Shown here: in pieces, positions 1 to 7,859 of the stretch
How positions within the stretch are numbered: position 1 is the first letter of the stretch
Layout: every line of letters begins with the position of its first letter
Source: Micavibrio aeruginosavorus EPB
GTDB taxonomy: Bacteria > Pseudomonadota > Alphaproteobacteria > Micavibrionales > Micavibrionaceae
Assembly (NCBI RefSeq): GCF_000348745.1
Contig: NC_020812.1
Location: 1,001,444 to 1,065,443, forward strand
Direction of reading: 5' to 3'
Length of the DNA: 64,000 bases
The notes under the pieces: model-generated
What the model was told of the DNA's origin: nothing
What the model saw: the letters and a program-made list of their open reading frames with translations, nothing else
Database searches by the model: none
Translations under genes and position numbers: made by a program

Positions 1-372
1 TTCATCGCGTGTAACCGGTGTTAAATCATGAACGCCATTGGCCTTGGCGCGATCACAGATGGTTTCAATCTTGGCGAAATCTTCGGGGATGCAGGCAACG
101 ATCATCTTGCCGCAATTTTTATACGGGACATGCCGGTCACGGGCATAGGTGTAGAGTAGGTCTTTGCCTCGTACGCACAGCCGGGCTTTGTTTGATCCGG
201 TGGGGTAATAGATTCCGGCATGGATAACGCCAGAATTTCTGGCGCTGGTGACGGACCCGATCATAGCTTCAGATTCGGCCACAATTACTTCTCGCCCGGC
301 AAGGCTCAGGGCGCGCCCCGCGGCCAATCCCACCACGCCGGCACCGATAATCAAAACATCGATCTTTTCCAT
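1..372 (-). CDS. FAD-dependent oxidoreductase, LhgO-like (N-terminal part, runs off the window)
   Basis: The reading frame starts with ATG at 372 and stays open to base 1, giving about 124 N-terminal residues; the rest lies outside the window. The start shows a Rossmann FAD-binding motif ([17 protein letters not shown]) followed by an acidic residue after the second strand, then the [21 protein letters not shown] block. That block is typical of the L-2-hydroxyglutarate oxidase (LhgO)/glycine-oxidase-like flavoprotein family. The family oxidises 2-hydroxy acids and feeds electrons to the respiratory chain. The family assignment is good. The exact substrate cannot be decided from this fragment. 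It is divergent from the regulator at 589. Confidence 0.8.
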   Translation of the reverse strand, partial: MEKIDVLIIGAGVVGLAAGRALSLAGREVIVAESEAMIGSVTSARNSGVIHAGIYYPTGSNKARLCVRGKDLLYTYARDRHVPYKNCGKMIVACIPEDFAKIETICDRAKANGVHDLTPVTRDE

Positions 373-488
373 TTTGCCTTGATCCTTTTCAGCGGGCCCT
401 AATCCCCTGATAAAGCCTTGAAATTCCGTCGGCGTCAATATTTACATAATCTATAGATGGAGCTGGTTTCGGGGTGGGGATGGTCTAA

Positions 489-503
489 ATTCACAGTGTG
501 AAT
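489..503. promoter_or_regulatory. 15-nt palindrome, possible operator
   Basis: ATTCACAGTGTGAAT is a perfect palindrome around a central base. It sits about 85 bp upstream of the winged-helix regulator gene at 589, in the 216-bp gap between that gene and the divergent flavoprotein gene. It could be an operator for either direction, for example for self-regulation by the winged-helix protein. This is inference from position and symmetry only. Confidence 0.35.
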
Positions 504-588
504 ATTGTTGAACCCGCCTCCAGTGGGGCGTAGTATGCCCACCGATTTAACCCCCGGTTTTATTCAGTGAAAAGGCGATGGCGTAGCC

Positions 589-1230
589 ATGTCCGAGCAT
601 ATGAAATTGAAAGCCGAGTTGGACTTCCTGACCGCGATTGAGCGTGGGGAGGTTGTAACCCAGATGACCCTGAAACAACGCATTGGTGTTTCGGTTGGGT
701 TGATCAATGCCTTGCTGAAACGGGCCGTGGGTAAAGGGTATGTCAAGGTACGTCGCGCGCCTTACAAGCGCTATGCGTACTATCTGACACCGCAAGGGTT
801 CAGTGAAAAAAGCCGTTTGGTTGCGGCATATCTGGAATCCTCAATTGATTTTCTGCGTCAGGCGCGTGCGCAATATGCCGATATTTTTGAAACATCCCTG
901 CGTCAGGGCAAGGGCTGTTTTGCGCTGGCTGGTGCAGGCGAACTGGCAGAAATTGCCATTTTATCGACGCTGGGTCAGGATGTTAAAAACCTTATCATTC
1001 TTGATCCCGTGACGGAACGTAGTGATGTTTCGGGTGTGCGTGTCGTTCGCGATCTAGGCGGCCATGATGTCGATGCCATCGTCATGACCGATGCAACCAA
1101 TCCGCAGGATTCGTTTGAACATTTACGTCGGACGTACCCGGACGTATCCATTCTGTGGCCTGCCTTGCTGCGTATTACGCCCGATCGTGATGAATTGATC
1201 CGCGCTCATGATGAGGGACGCGCGGCATGA
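589..1230 (+). CDS. Winged-helix transcriptional regulator with Rossmann-like C-terminal domain
   Basis: 213 residues. Residues about 8-70 look like a MarR-like winged helix-turn-helix (QRIGVSVGLINALLKRAVGKGYV, then a basic wing KVRRAPYKRYAYYL). After a helical linker, residues about 105-200 resemble a small nucleotide-binding Rossmann fold: a glycine-rich turn (FALAGAGELAEIAILST), then LIILDP and DAIVMTD strands. This suggests DNA binding controlled by a dinucleotide- or CoA-type ligand. The stop overlaps the start of the NusG-like antiterminator by ATGA, so the two are translationally coupled. It likely sets the promoter activity of the polysaccharide locus. The target and ligand are unknown. 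Confidence 0.75.
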   Translation: MSEHMKLKAELDFLTAIERGEVVTQMTLKQRIGVSVGLINALLKRAVGKGYVKVRRAPYKRYAYYLTPQGFSEKSRLVAAYLESSIDFLRQARAQYADIFETSLRQGKGCFALAGAGELAEIAILSTLGQDVKNLIILDPVTERSDVSGVRVVRDLGGHDVDAIVMTDATNPQDSFEHLRRTYPDVSILWPALLRITPDRDELIRAHDEGRAA

Positions 1231-1730
1231 GCAATTGGTTCGTGATTCAAACCCAGCCTAATCAGGAATTTCGTGCGGAAACACATTTGCGCCGTCAGGG
1301 GTATGATGTGTGGTTGCCGTGCATAAAGAAAATTCGTCGCCATGCCCGCCGAGTTGAAAATGTACAGCGGCCATTGTTTCCGGGATATATGTTCGTCCGT
1401 ATGGATATTAATGAGCAACCGTGGCGCGCCATCAACGGCACGTTTGGTGTGCGTAACATTCTTTGCCAGAACAATAAGCCGCAAACGATTGCCCCTGGGT
1501 TTATTGAGGCGCTCCGTAATCGTGCAGTCGATGATGGACGCACTATTCCTGTGGATGATGGAATGCGCGAAGGCAACGTCGTACGTATTGCACAGGGACC
1601 TTTCGAGGACTATATCGGAACGATTTTAAAAATTGCGGACCGGGATCGCATCATGTTGATGTTGCAGATTTTGGGACGCGAAGTGCGCGCGATTGTGTCG
1701 CGACATGAGGTTGTTCCGGCCAACGCGTAA
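1227..1730 (+). CDS. NusG-paralogue antiterminator, RfaH type
   Basis: 167 residues. The N-terminal NGN domain begins WFVIQTQPNQEFRAETHLRR and contains the FPGYMFVRMD stretch characteristic of NusG/RfaH/UpxY proteins. The C-terminal KOW domain shows GNVVRIAQGPFEDYIGTILK. Specialised NusG paralogues bind RNA polymerase paused at an ops site and suppress termination through long surface-polysaccharide operons. The gene overlaps the preceding regulator (ATGA), and the next sequence element is a perfect ops match at 1790. It is unlikely to be housekeeping NusG, which normally sits beside secE and rplK. Confidence in the role is high because of the adjoining ops site. Confidence 0.9.
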   Translation: MSNWFVIQTQPNQEFRAETHLRRQGYDVWLPCIKKIRRHARRVENVQRPLFPGYMFVRMDINEQPWRAINGTFGVRNILCQNNKPQTIAPGFIEALRNRAVDDGRTIPVDDGMREGNVVRIAQGPFEDYIGTILKIADRDRIMLMLQILGREVRAIVSRHEVVPANA

Positions 1731-1763
1731 AAGCGCGAAGGCCATTCTAAAAAAATACAAGCC

Positions 1764-1788
1764 TTTGGGTGAATGCGATTCACCCAAA
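1764..1788 (+). promoter_or_regulatory. Hairpin immediately before the ops element
   Basis: TTTGGGTGAAT and ATTCACCCAAA form a perfect 11-bp stem around a 3-nt loop. It ends one base before the ops element. There is no U-tract, so it is not a classical terminator. It may help RNA polymerase pause, or act in leader RNA control of the polysaccharide operon. Confidence 0.6.
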
Positions 1789-1789
1789 C

Positions 1790-1801
1790 GGCGGTAGCGT
1801 G
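1790..1801 (+). promoter_or_regulatory. ops element (antiterminator recruitment site)
   Basis: GGCGGTAGCGTG matches the enterobacterial ops consensus at all 12 positions. It lies between the RfaH-type gene (ends 1730) and the first polysaccharide gene (starts 1829), the expected place for loading the antiterminator onto paused polymerase. The ribosome binding site AAAGGAG of the next gene follows at about 1816-1822. Confidence 0.8.
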
Positions 1802-1828
1802 CAAAAATTTACCCAAAAGGAGCAAAAA

Positions 1829-2803
1829 ATGAACATTAAAGGGAAAAAAATTCTAGTGATTGGCGGGGCCGGGTTTATCGGCTCGCACGTCGTGGCAGAG
1901 TTACTGAAAACCGATGTAGCCGAAGTCGTAATTTACGATAACTTCGCTCGCGGTAAACTCAGCAACATCGAGGAATATCTTCAGGATCCGCGTTGTACGT
2001 TGTACCCGAATGGGGGTGACATCCGCGATGTTGATGTTCTCGATCATGCGATGCAGGGTGTTCATGGCGTTGTGCATACGGCGGCCATGTGGCTACTCCA
2101 CTGCAAGGATTTCCCGCGCACGGCTTTCACGGTCAACATCGAAGGAACGTTCAATGTTCTGGAAGCCTGTGTTAAACATAAAGTTGAACGTCTGGTGTAT
2201 TCCTCGTCCGCCTCTGTTTATGGCGATGCCTTGCAGGTCCCGATGACCGAGGAGCATCCATTCAACAACCGGAATTTTTACGGTGCGACGAAAATTTCCG
2301 GCGAGGCCATGTGCCACGCTTTCCATGACCGTTATGGTCTGAGTTTTGTTGGGCTGCGTTATATGAACGTTTATGGTCCCCACCAGGATCAAACGGCGGC
2401 CTATACTGGTGTGATTCCAATTCTGTTGAACAAAATTGCTGCGAATGAACAGCCGACGATCAATGGCGATGGAACGCAGGCTTATGATTTTGTGTCTGTG
2501 TACGATGTTGCCCGATGCAACGTTCTGGCTTTGCAGTCCGATGCTACGGACCAGTTCTACAATGTTGGGACGGGTGTTCAAACCACAATTGGCGACTTGT
2601 GCAATTTGATTTTGGAGATGAAAGATTCTCCGCTGAAAATCCAATACAACCCGTACAGTGCCGACGATGCCCGCCGCATGGTACAAAACCGGATTGGTTG
2701 CCCGAAAAAAGCCGCCAATGATCTTGGGTTTAATTACAAAATTGAACTGCGTGAGGGTATTCAACGTCTGATCGATTGGCGCAAAGCCAACGGGGTGGAT
2801 TAA
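1829..2803 (+). CDS. NAD-dependent nucleotide-sugar epimerase/dehydratase
   Basis: 324 residues from the ATG at 1829, chosen over an in-frame ATG at 1769 because AAAGGAG lies just before it and the upstream start would read through the ops element. The extended SDR fold is clear: glycine motif IGGAGFIGSHVV near residue 12, VVHTAAMW, catalytic Ser/Tyr/Lys region SSSASVYGDA and YGATKISGE (YxxxK), and the RYMNVYGPHQ segment. This family interconverts UDP- or GDP-sugars. It is the first structural gene of the locus and is followed after 5 bp by the aminotransferase, so the pair may make an amino sugar. The exact sugar is not determined. Confidence 0.88.
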   Translation: MNIKGKKILVIGGAGFIGSHVVAELLKTDVAEVVIYDNFARGKLSNIEEYLQDPRCTLYPNGGDIRDVDVLDHAMQGVHGVVHTAAMWLLHCKDFPRTAFTVNIEGTFNVLEACVKHKVERLVYSSSASVYGDALQVPMTEEHPFNNRNFYGATKISGEAMCHAFHDRYGLSFVGLRYMNVYGPHQDQTAAYTGVIPILLNKIAANEQPTINGDGTQAYDFVSVYDVARCNVLALQSDATDQFYNVGTGVQTTIGDLCNLILEMKDSPLKIQYNPYSADDARRMVQNRIGCPKKAANDLGFNYKIELREGIQRLIDWRKANGVD

Positions 2804-2808
2804 TTATC

Positions 2809-3960
2809 ATGACCCAGCAAAAACGGAATATTGCTATCTCTCTTCCTCTGACAGGAGAAGAGGAATGGCAAGCTGCGCGTGAACCTTTGATGACGGGTTG
2901 GTTGACGCAGGGGCCAAAGGTTGCGGCCTTTGAAAAAGCCTTTGCCAAGCGCCATCAGGTTCAGCACGCTTTGGCGGTTACATCCTGTACAACGGGTTTG
3001 CATCTGGCGCTGGCCGGGCTGGGCATTGGCCCGGGTGACGAGGTTATCGTTCCCGCTTTTACATGGGTGGCGACCGCCAACGTCGTTTTGTATTGCAATG
3101 CCACTCCCGTTTTTGTTGATGTTGATCCACAAACATACAATCTGGATATTGCCCAGATTGCATCGAAGGTGACGGATAAGACCAAGGCTGTGATTGCCGT
3201 CCACCTGTTTGGCCGTTGTGTGGATATTGATGCTCTGCGTGCGGCGTTACCGGCGCATGTGAAAATTGTTGAAGACGCAGCCTGTGCCGCGGGTTCTGAT
3301 TGGAAAGGGAGCCCCGCAGGCAGCCTTGGGGACGTTGGTATCTTCTCATTTCATCCGCGCAAATCGGTTACAACCGGTGAGGGGGGAATGGTGACAACCA
3401 ATGACTCTGCCTTGGCAGAGATTATGGATCAGATGCGTAACCATGGTGCGTCAGTTTCCGAAGAACAACGTCACCGTGGCCCGCGGCCCTATTTGCTGCC
3501 CGACTTTAATCTATTGGGCTATAACTATCGTATGACTGATCTGCAGGGTGCGGTCGGGATTGTTCAGCTATCTAAATTGGACAAATTCATCGACGAGCGC
3601 GCACGTTGGGCTGATTTTTATCATAATGCCTTGCTTGATATTCCGTGGCTGCGTACGCCGAAGGCGGATAATGCCTGCCGCCATGGCTGGCAAGCCTATG
3701 TGACCTATGTTGATGCATCCAAGGCACCACGTCCGCGCAATGACATCATGCAATATTTAATGGACGCGGGAATTGCGACGCGTCCAGGCACGCATGCTGT
3801 TCACATGTTGGGATATTACCGTGATCGTTTTAATCTGAAACCGGAAAATTTCCCGGGCGCGCAAGATTGCAATGATAACACAATGGCGATCCCGCTTCAC
3901 AACCGGATGACGGAAGAAGATTACCACTATGTCGTCGCAACATTGAAATCGGTGGCGTAA
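2809..3960 (+). CDS. DegT/DnrJ/EryC1/StrS sugar aminotransferase
   Basis: 383 residues from the ATG at 2809; an upstream in-frame ATG would overlap the epimerase. The family layout is plain: GWLTQGPKVAAFEKAFA near the start, the PAFTWVATANVV strand-loop, VEDAACAAGSDWKG, and the PLP-lysine region FSFHPRKSVTTGEGGMV, in which the lysine forms the Schiff base. These enzymes transfer an amino group from glutamate to a keto-sugar nucleotide. The C-terminal half (YNYRMTDLQGAVGIVQL) is also standard. It sits in tight tandem with the epimerase and amidotransferase genes and probably makes an amino-deoxy sugar for the polysaccharide. Confidence 0.9.
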   Translation: MTQQKRNIAISLPLTGEEEWQAAREPLMTGWLTQGPKVAAFEKAFAKRHQVQHALAVTSCTTGLHLALAGLGIGPGDEVIVPAFTWVATANVVLYCNATPVFVDVDPQTYNLDIAQIASKVTDKTKAVIAVHLFGRCVDIDALRAALPAHVKIVEDAACAAGSDWKGSPAGSLGDVGIFSFHPRKSVTTGEGGMVTTNDSALAEIMDQMRNHGASVSEEQRHRGPRPYLLPDFNLLGYNYRMTDLQGAVGIVQLSKLDKFIDERARWADFYHNALLDIPWLRTPKADNACRHGWQAYVTYVDASKAPRPRNDIMQYLMDAGIATRPGTHAVHMLGYYRDRFNLKPENFPGAQDCNDNTMAIPLHNRMTEEDYHYVVATLKSVA

Positions 3961-3962
3961 TT

Positions 3963-5843
3963 ATGTGCGGTGTTGCGGGGCTGCTCTATCTCGATAAAAC
4001 ACCGGTTTCTCCGGTAGCCATCAAACGTATGACGGATATTATTTCGCATCGTGGCCCGGATGGAGAAGGGCAGTGGGTTGAGGAGAATATTGGTCTTGGC
4101 CATCGCCGCCTGGCCATTATTGATCTGTCTCCTGCTGGACACCAGCCAATGGTGTCCGTCGATCACCGTTATGTGATTTCATTTAACGGCGAAATTTATA
4201 ACTTTATGGAGTTGCGTGCCGAACTTGAGGCTAAGGGTTATTGGTTCCGTTCGAAAACTGACACCGAAGTTTTGCTCTATGCCTACGCGGAATGGGGTGT
4301 AAAGGCGCTGGAGCGTCTCAATGGTATGTTCGCCTTTGCGTTATGGGATCGTAAAGAAAAAACATTGTTGTTAGCCCGTGATCGTTTTGGTGTGAAACCA
4401 ATTTATTATGCGCGTCAGGGCGATATGCTTGCCTTTGGATCGGAACAGAAGGCAATTGCTGCGCATAAAGAGTTTCAGCGCCATTTGAACAAACCGGCCT
4501 TGCTGGAATATTTTACATTCCAGAACATCTTTACAGATCAGACGTTGTTGCAAGATGTTAAGATTTTGCCCGCTGGTCATTACGCAATCGTCGATATGAA
4601 GAAAAGGGATCCCGAATTGCAAATAACGCAATATTGGGATTTTCATTTTAGCGAGCCGGAAAACCCAGCCAGCGATGATGAATATCGCGAGGAGCTGGAC
4701 CGTTTGTTCCAGCAGGCGGTAAAACGTCAATTGATGACAGATGTTGAGCTGGGCTGTTACCTCAGTGGTGGTATGGATTCTGGTTCAATCACTGCGATTG
4801 CGGCCAAAGAATACCCATATGTCAAAACATTCACGTGCGGTTTTGACTTGAACTCCGCATCTGGTATCGAGCTTGCGTATGATGAACGCGCTCGTGCCGA
4901 ATTCATGTCCTACAAATTTAAAACCGAACATTATGAGATGGTTTTAAAAGCAGGTGACATGGAACGATGTATGTCAAAACTGGCCTGGCATTTGGAGGAG
5001 CCGCGTGTCGGGCAAAGCTATCCGAACTATTACGCTGCGCAACTGGCTTCAAAATTTGTGAAAGTTGTTTTGAGCGGTGCTGGTGGCGATGAATTATTTG
5101 GCGGATACCCCTGGCGATATTACCGTGCCGTGGTCAATGACAACTTCATGGATTACACGGACAAATATTATATGTTCTGGCAGCGTTTGATTCCGAACAG
5201 CCAGCTAAAGCAGGTTTTTGCGCCGATTTGGAAGGACGTTGAACACGTCTGGACACGTGATATTTTCCGCGATGTTTTTAAAAATCATAAAAACGAGTTG
5301 AAAACTCCCGAGGACTACATCAATCATTCTTTGTACTTTGAGGCAAAAACATTCCTACATGGGTTGTTGGTTGTTGAAGACAAGCTGTCTATGGCGCACT
5401 CTCTGGAAAGTCGTGTTCCATTTCTCGATAATGATCTTGTCGATTTTGCAATGCGATGCCCAGTTCATTTGAAGCTCAATAATCTGGCTGATGTTGTGCG
5501 GATAAACGAAAATGAAACCGGGAATAAAACTGGGAAGTATTTCGAAAAAACAAAAGATGGTAAGCAGATTATTCGCGACGTTATGCAGAAGTATATTCCT
5601 GGCGATATTACAACCGCGGAAAAGCAAGGGTTTTCTGCACCCGATGCAAGCTGGTTCAAGGGTGAGAGTATCGATTTCGTAAAGCGAACATTGATGATTA
5701 ATAATGCCCGTGTATGGGATTTCCTAGATCGATCAGCAGTTCAGGATATGGTGAATGAACATATTAATGGCCACGGTAACCGTAGGCTGTTGATTTGGTC
5801 GCTGTTAAATTTTGAAATTTGGCTTGCAAATAATGAGGCATAA
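3963..5843 (+). CDS. Glutamine-dependent asparagine synthase family amidotransferase (first copy)
   Basis: 626 residues. The protein starts MCGVAGLLYL, so Cys2 is the glutaminase nucleophile after Met removal. The class II amidotransferase domain includes SHRGPDGEG, GHRRLAIIDLS and FNGEIYNF. The synthetase domain has the PP-loop ATP site LSGGMDSGS and the LSGAGGDELFGGY segment, and ends with the LESRVPFLDNDLVDFA block. In polysaccharide loci such proteins usually amidate the carboxyl group of a uronic acid instead of making free asparagine. Only 2 bp separate it from the aminotransferase gene. A second, divergent copy lies at 12616, so two different acceptors are plausible. Confidence 0.88.
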   Translation: MCGVAGLLYLDKTPVSPVAIKRMTDIISHRGPDGEGQWVEENIGLGHRRLAIIDLSPAGHQPMVSVDHRYVISFNGEIYNFMELRAELEAKGYWFRSKTDTEVLLYAYAEWGVKALERLNGMFAFALWDRKEKTLLLARDRFGVKPIYYARQGDMLAFGSEQKAIAAHKEFQRHLNKPALLEYFTFQNIFTDQTLLQDVKILPAGHYAIVDMKKRDPELQITQYWDFHFSEPENPASDDEYREELDRLFQQAVKRQLMTDVELGCYLSGGMDSGSITAIAAKEYPYVKTFTCGFDLNSASGIELAYDERARAEFMSYKFKTEHYEMVLKAGDMERCMSKLAWHLEEPRVGQSYPNYYAAQLASKFVKVVLSGAGGDELFGGYPWRYYRAVVNDNFMDYTDKYYMFWQRLIPNSQLKQVFAPIWKDVEHVWTRDIFRDVFKNHKNELKTPEDYINHSLYFEAKTFLHGLLVVEDKLSMAHSLESRVPFLDNDLVDFAMRCPVHLKLNNLADVVRINENETGNKTGKYFEKTKDGKQIIRDVMQKYIPGDITTAEKQGFSAPDASWFKGESIDFVKRTLMINNARVWDFLDRSAVQDMVNEHINGHGNRRLLIWSLLNFEIWLANNEA

Positions 5844-5847
5844 AGCA

Positions 5848-6831
5848 ATGCAACGTGTAGATGTTTACAAAAATCTCAAAGACATTCTTCTTGATAAGAT
5901 AGAATTTAAGGAGAACGAAAATTTTTTGTATTTAGCGGAAGAGGCTGAAGAGGAGGATCAAAACTCAACAAACTCAGCCTTTTCAAGCAAATGGACAGGG
6001 TACAAAGAAAGCGAAGAGAAAGAACGTCTCTTCGCGATGCAGAGTAAATGGTACCTTGAGTTATATGGATTTGTGACAGAAGATGAATTCGCCGATTTTT
6101 TAAAAGATAAGAAATATATCTTTGATGCGGGTTGTGGCATGGGAAATAAAGCAGCTTGGATGGCTAATCTCGCTCCTCATGCACTGGTCGTGGCCATGGA
6201 CTTTTCTGCTGCTGCAAAAATTGCAGCTCATAATTACGCACATGTGCCGAACTTGTTTTTTATTCAGGGTGATATCGCAAAACCGACATTTCGTGACGGT
6301 GCAATAGACTATGTAAGCTGTGACCAGGTTATCATGCACACGCAGGACCCTGAAAAAACATTCGCGGAATTGCGCCGCGTGACTGCGCCGACTGGAGAAT
6401 TTGCGTGCTATTTCTATGCCAAGAAAGCTCTTCCGCGTGAATTGCTAGACGATTATTTCAGGACGCAGTGTAAAAACATGAGCCATGATGAAATCATGGA
6501 AATGTCTAAACAGATCACAGAATTTGGAAAACGCCTTTCTGAATTGAATGTTCAGGTTGATGTCCCTGAAATTCCAGCATTAGGAATTAAGGGTGGTATG
6601 ATCGATGTGCAAAGATTGATCTACTGGAATTTCATGAAATGTTACTGGAACGAAAATTTGGGCCGAGAAACATCAGATCTGATCAATTTTGATTGGTATA
6701 GCCCCAGCAATGCCCGGCGCTACAGCCGTGAAGAGGTGGAGGCAATTGTGAATGATAACAACATGAATGTTGTAAGTTTTCATGTTGAAGAAGCCTGTTA
6801 CAGCGGGCGTTTTGCAAAGAAAATGGCATAA
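5848..6831 (+). CDS. Class I SAM-dependent methyltransferase
   Basis: 327 residues from the ATG at 5848, preceded by GAGG at 5835. Earlier in-frame starts would overlap the amidotransferase. SAM motif I is FDAGCGMGNKAAWMA near residue 95, followed by an acidic residue (VVAMDFS), GDIAKPTF and the motif IV-like VSCDQVIMHTQDPE. The 80-residue N-terminal extension contains an acidic run (EEAEEEDQ). Its place between the amidotransferase and formyltransferase suggests methylation of a sugar or another glycan precursor. The substrate is unknown. Codon use is more AT-rich than in the flanking chromosome. Confidence 0.8.
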   Translation: MQRVDVYKNLKDILLDKIEFKENENFLYLAEEAEEEDQNSTNSAFSSKWTGYKESEEKERLFAMQSKWYLELYGFVTEDEFADFLKDKKYIFDAGCGMGNKAAWMANLAPHALVVAMDFSAAAKIAAHNYAHVPNLFFIQGDIAKPTFRDGAIDYVSCDQVIMHTQDPEKTFAELRRVTAPTGEFACYFYAKKALPRELLDDYFRTQCKNMSHDEIMEMSKQITEFGKRLSELNVQVDVPEIPALGIKGGMIDVQRLIYWNFMKCYWNENLGRETSDLINFDWYSPSNARRYSREEVEAIVNDNNMNVVSFHVEEACYSGRFAKKMA

Positions 6832-6837
6832 AAACTT

Positions 6838-7776
6838 ATGAATGTCGTTTTTATAGGTAGTAGCAAATTCGGCCAAAGGTGTCTGCTATCCCTTCTTGGG
6901 ATGGCCGATGTCCGTGTGTCTGGTGTTGTTACTGCGCCTAAAAAATTTACTATTTCCTATAACAAAGATGGCGTTGAAAACGTATTGCATGCAGATGTTT
7001 CTGACATTTGTCGTGCTCATTACATCCCCTTTATTGAAATATCCGATGGAATGAAGGGAGATGATTTGTTTGAAAAAGTATCAGAGTGGAAGCCTGATAT
7101 GTTTTTGGTTTGCGGTTGGTATCATATGGTGCCTAAACGCTGGCGTGATATGGCACCAGCCTACGGATTACATGCATCTTTACTTCCCGATTATAGCGGG
7201 GGAGCACCTCTTGTTTGGGCTATTATAAATGGCGAAAAACAAGCGGGAATAACAATGTTTCGTTTTGATGATGGCGTAGACAGTGGTCCCATCGTCGGGC
7301 AGGTGAAAACGCCAATTTATCACGAAGATACAATCGCAACTTTATATACCCGTATTGAGGATCTGGGGCTGGCGCTTGTTGTGGAACATGTACCAACCCT
7401 TGCGAACGGAACAGCGAAAATGATAGTTCAGAATGAAAGTTTACGGCGCTTATTCCCGCAACGCAGTCCAGAAGATGGGAAAATAGATTGGAGCAGGAGC
7501 GCAAGGGAAGTCTATGATTTTGTGCGTGCGCAAACAAAACCGTATCCGGGTGCCTTTTCAGTTATAAAAGATAGAAAGTTGACGGTGTGGGCTGTTGTGG
7601 AATCTGATCTTTCTGACGTTGGAACTCAGGGGATCGCTGTCATTTCTGGCCATCAATTGTTTGTTGGGTGTGGTGATGGGAAAATTGTCGAGGTTAAATC
7701 TGTTGCTATAGATGATGTGGATTGTAGCGTTGCGGACGCTGTGGATCTTATTAAGCCCGAATGTTTTTTAGCGTAG
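6838..7776 (+). CDS. Formyltransferase (sugar N-formyltransferase or Fmt-like)
   Basis: 312 residues with the fold order of methionyl-tRNA or sugar formyltransferases: MNVVFIGSSKFGQRCL, LVCGWYHMVP, HASLLPDYSGGAPLVWAI and DDGVDSGPIVGQ, then a C-terminal OB-like part. In the usual catalytic triad Asn-His-Asp, the His (of HASLLP) and Asp (of DSGPI) are present. The Asn two residues before His is replaced by Gly (AYGLHASLLP). A role in formylating an amino sugar made by the upstream aminotransferase fits the context better than initiator-tRNA formylation. Activity is uncertain because of the substitution. Confidence 0.78.
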   Translation: MNVVFIGSSKFGQRCLLSLLGMADVRVSGVVTAPKKFTISYNKDGVENVLHADVSDICRAHYIPFIEISDGMKGDDLFEKVSEWKPDMFLVCGWYHMVPKRWRDMAPAYGLHASLLPDYSGGAPLVWAIINGEKQAGITMFRFDDGVDSGPIVGQVKTPIYHEDTIATLYTRIEDLGLALVVEHVPTLANGTAKMIVQNESLRRLFPQRSPEDGKIDWSRSAREVYDFVRAQTKPYPGAFSVIKDRKLTVWAVVESDLSDVGTQGIAVISGHQLFVGCGDGKIVEVKSVAIDDVDCSVADAVDLIKPECFLA

Positions 7777-7859
7777 AAAATGTAAACAAAAATTACAGAT
7801 TTATCAGTTTTAAGGGTAGGTTTTATGGTTGTCATTTTCTTTATAGGGTGTGTTTTGTG

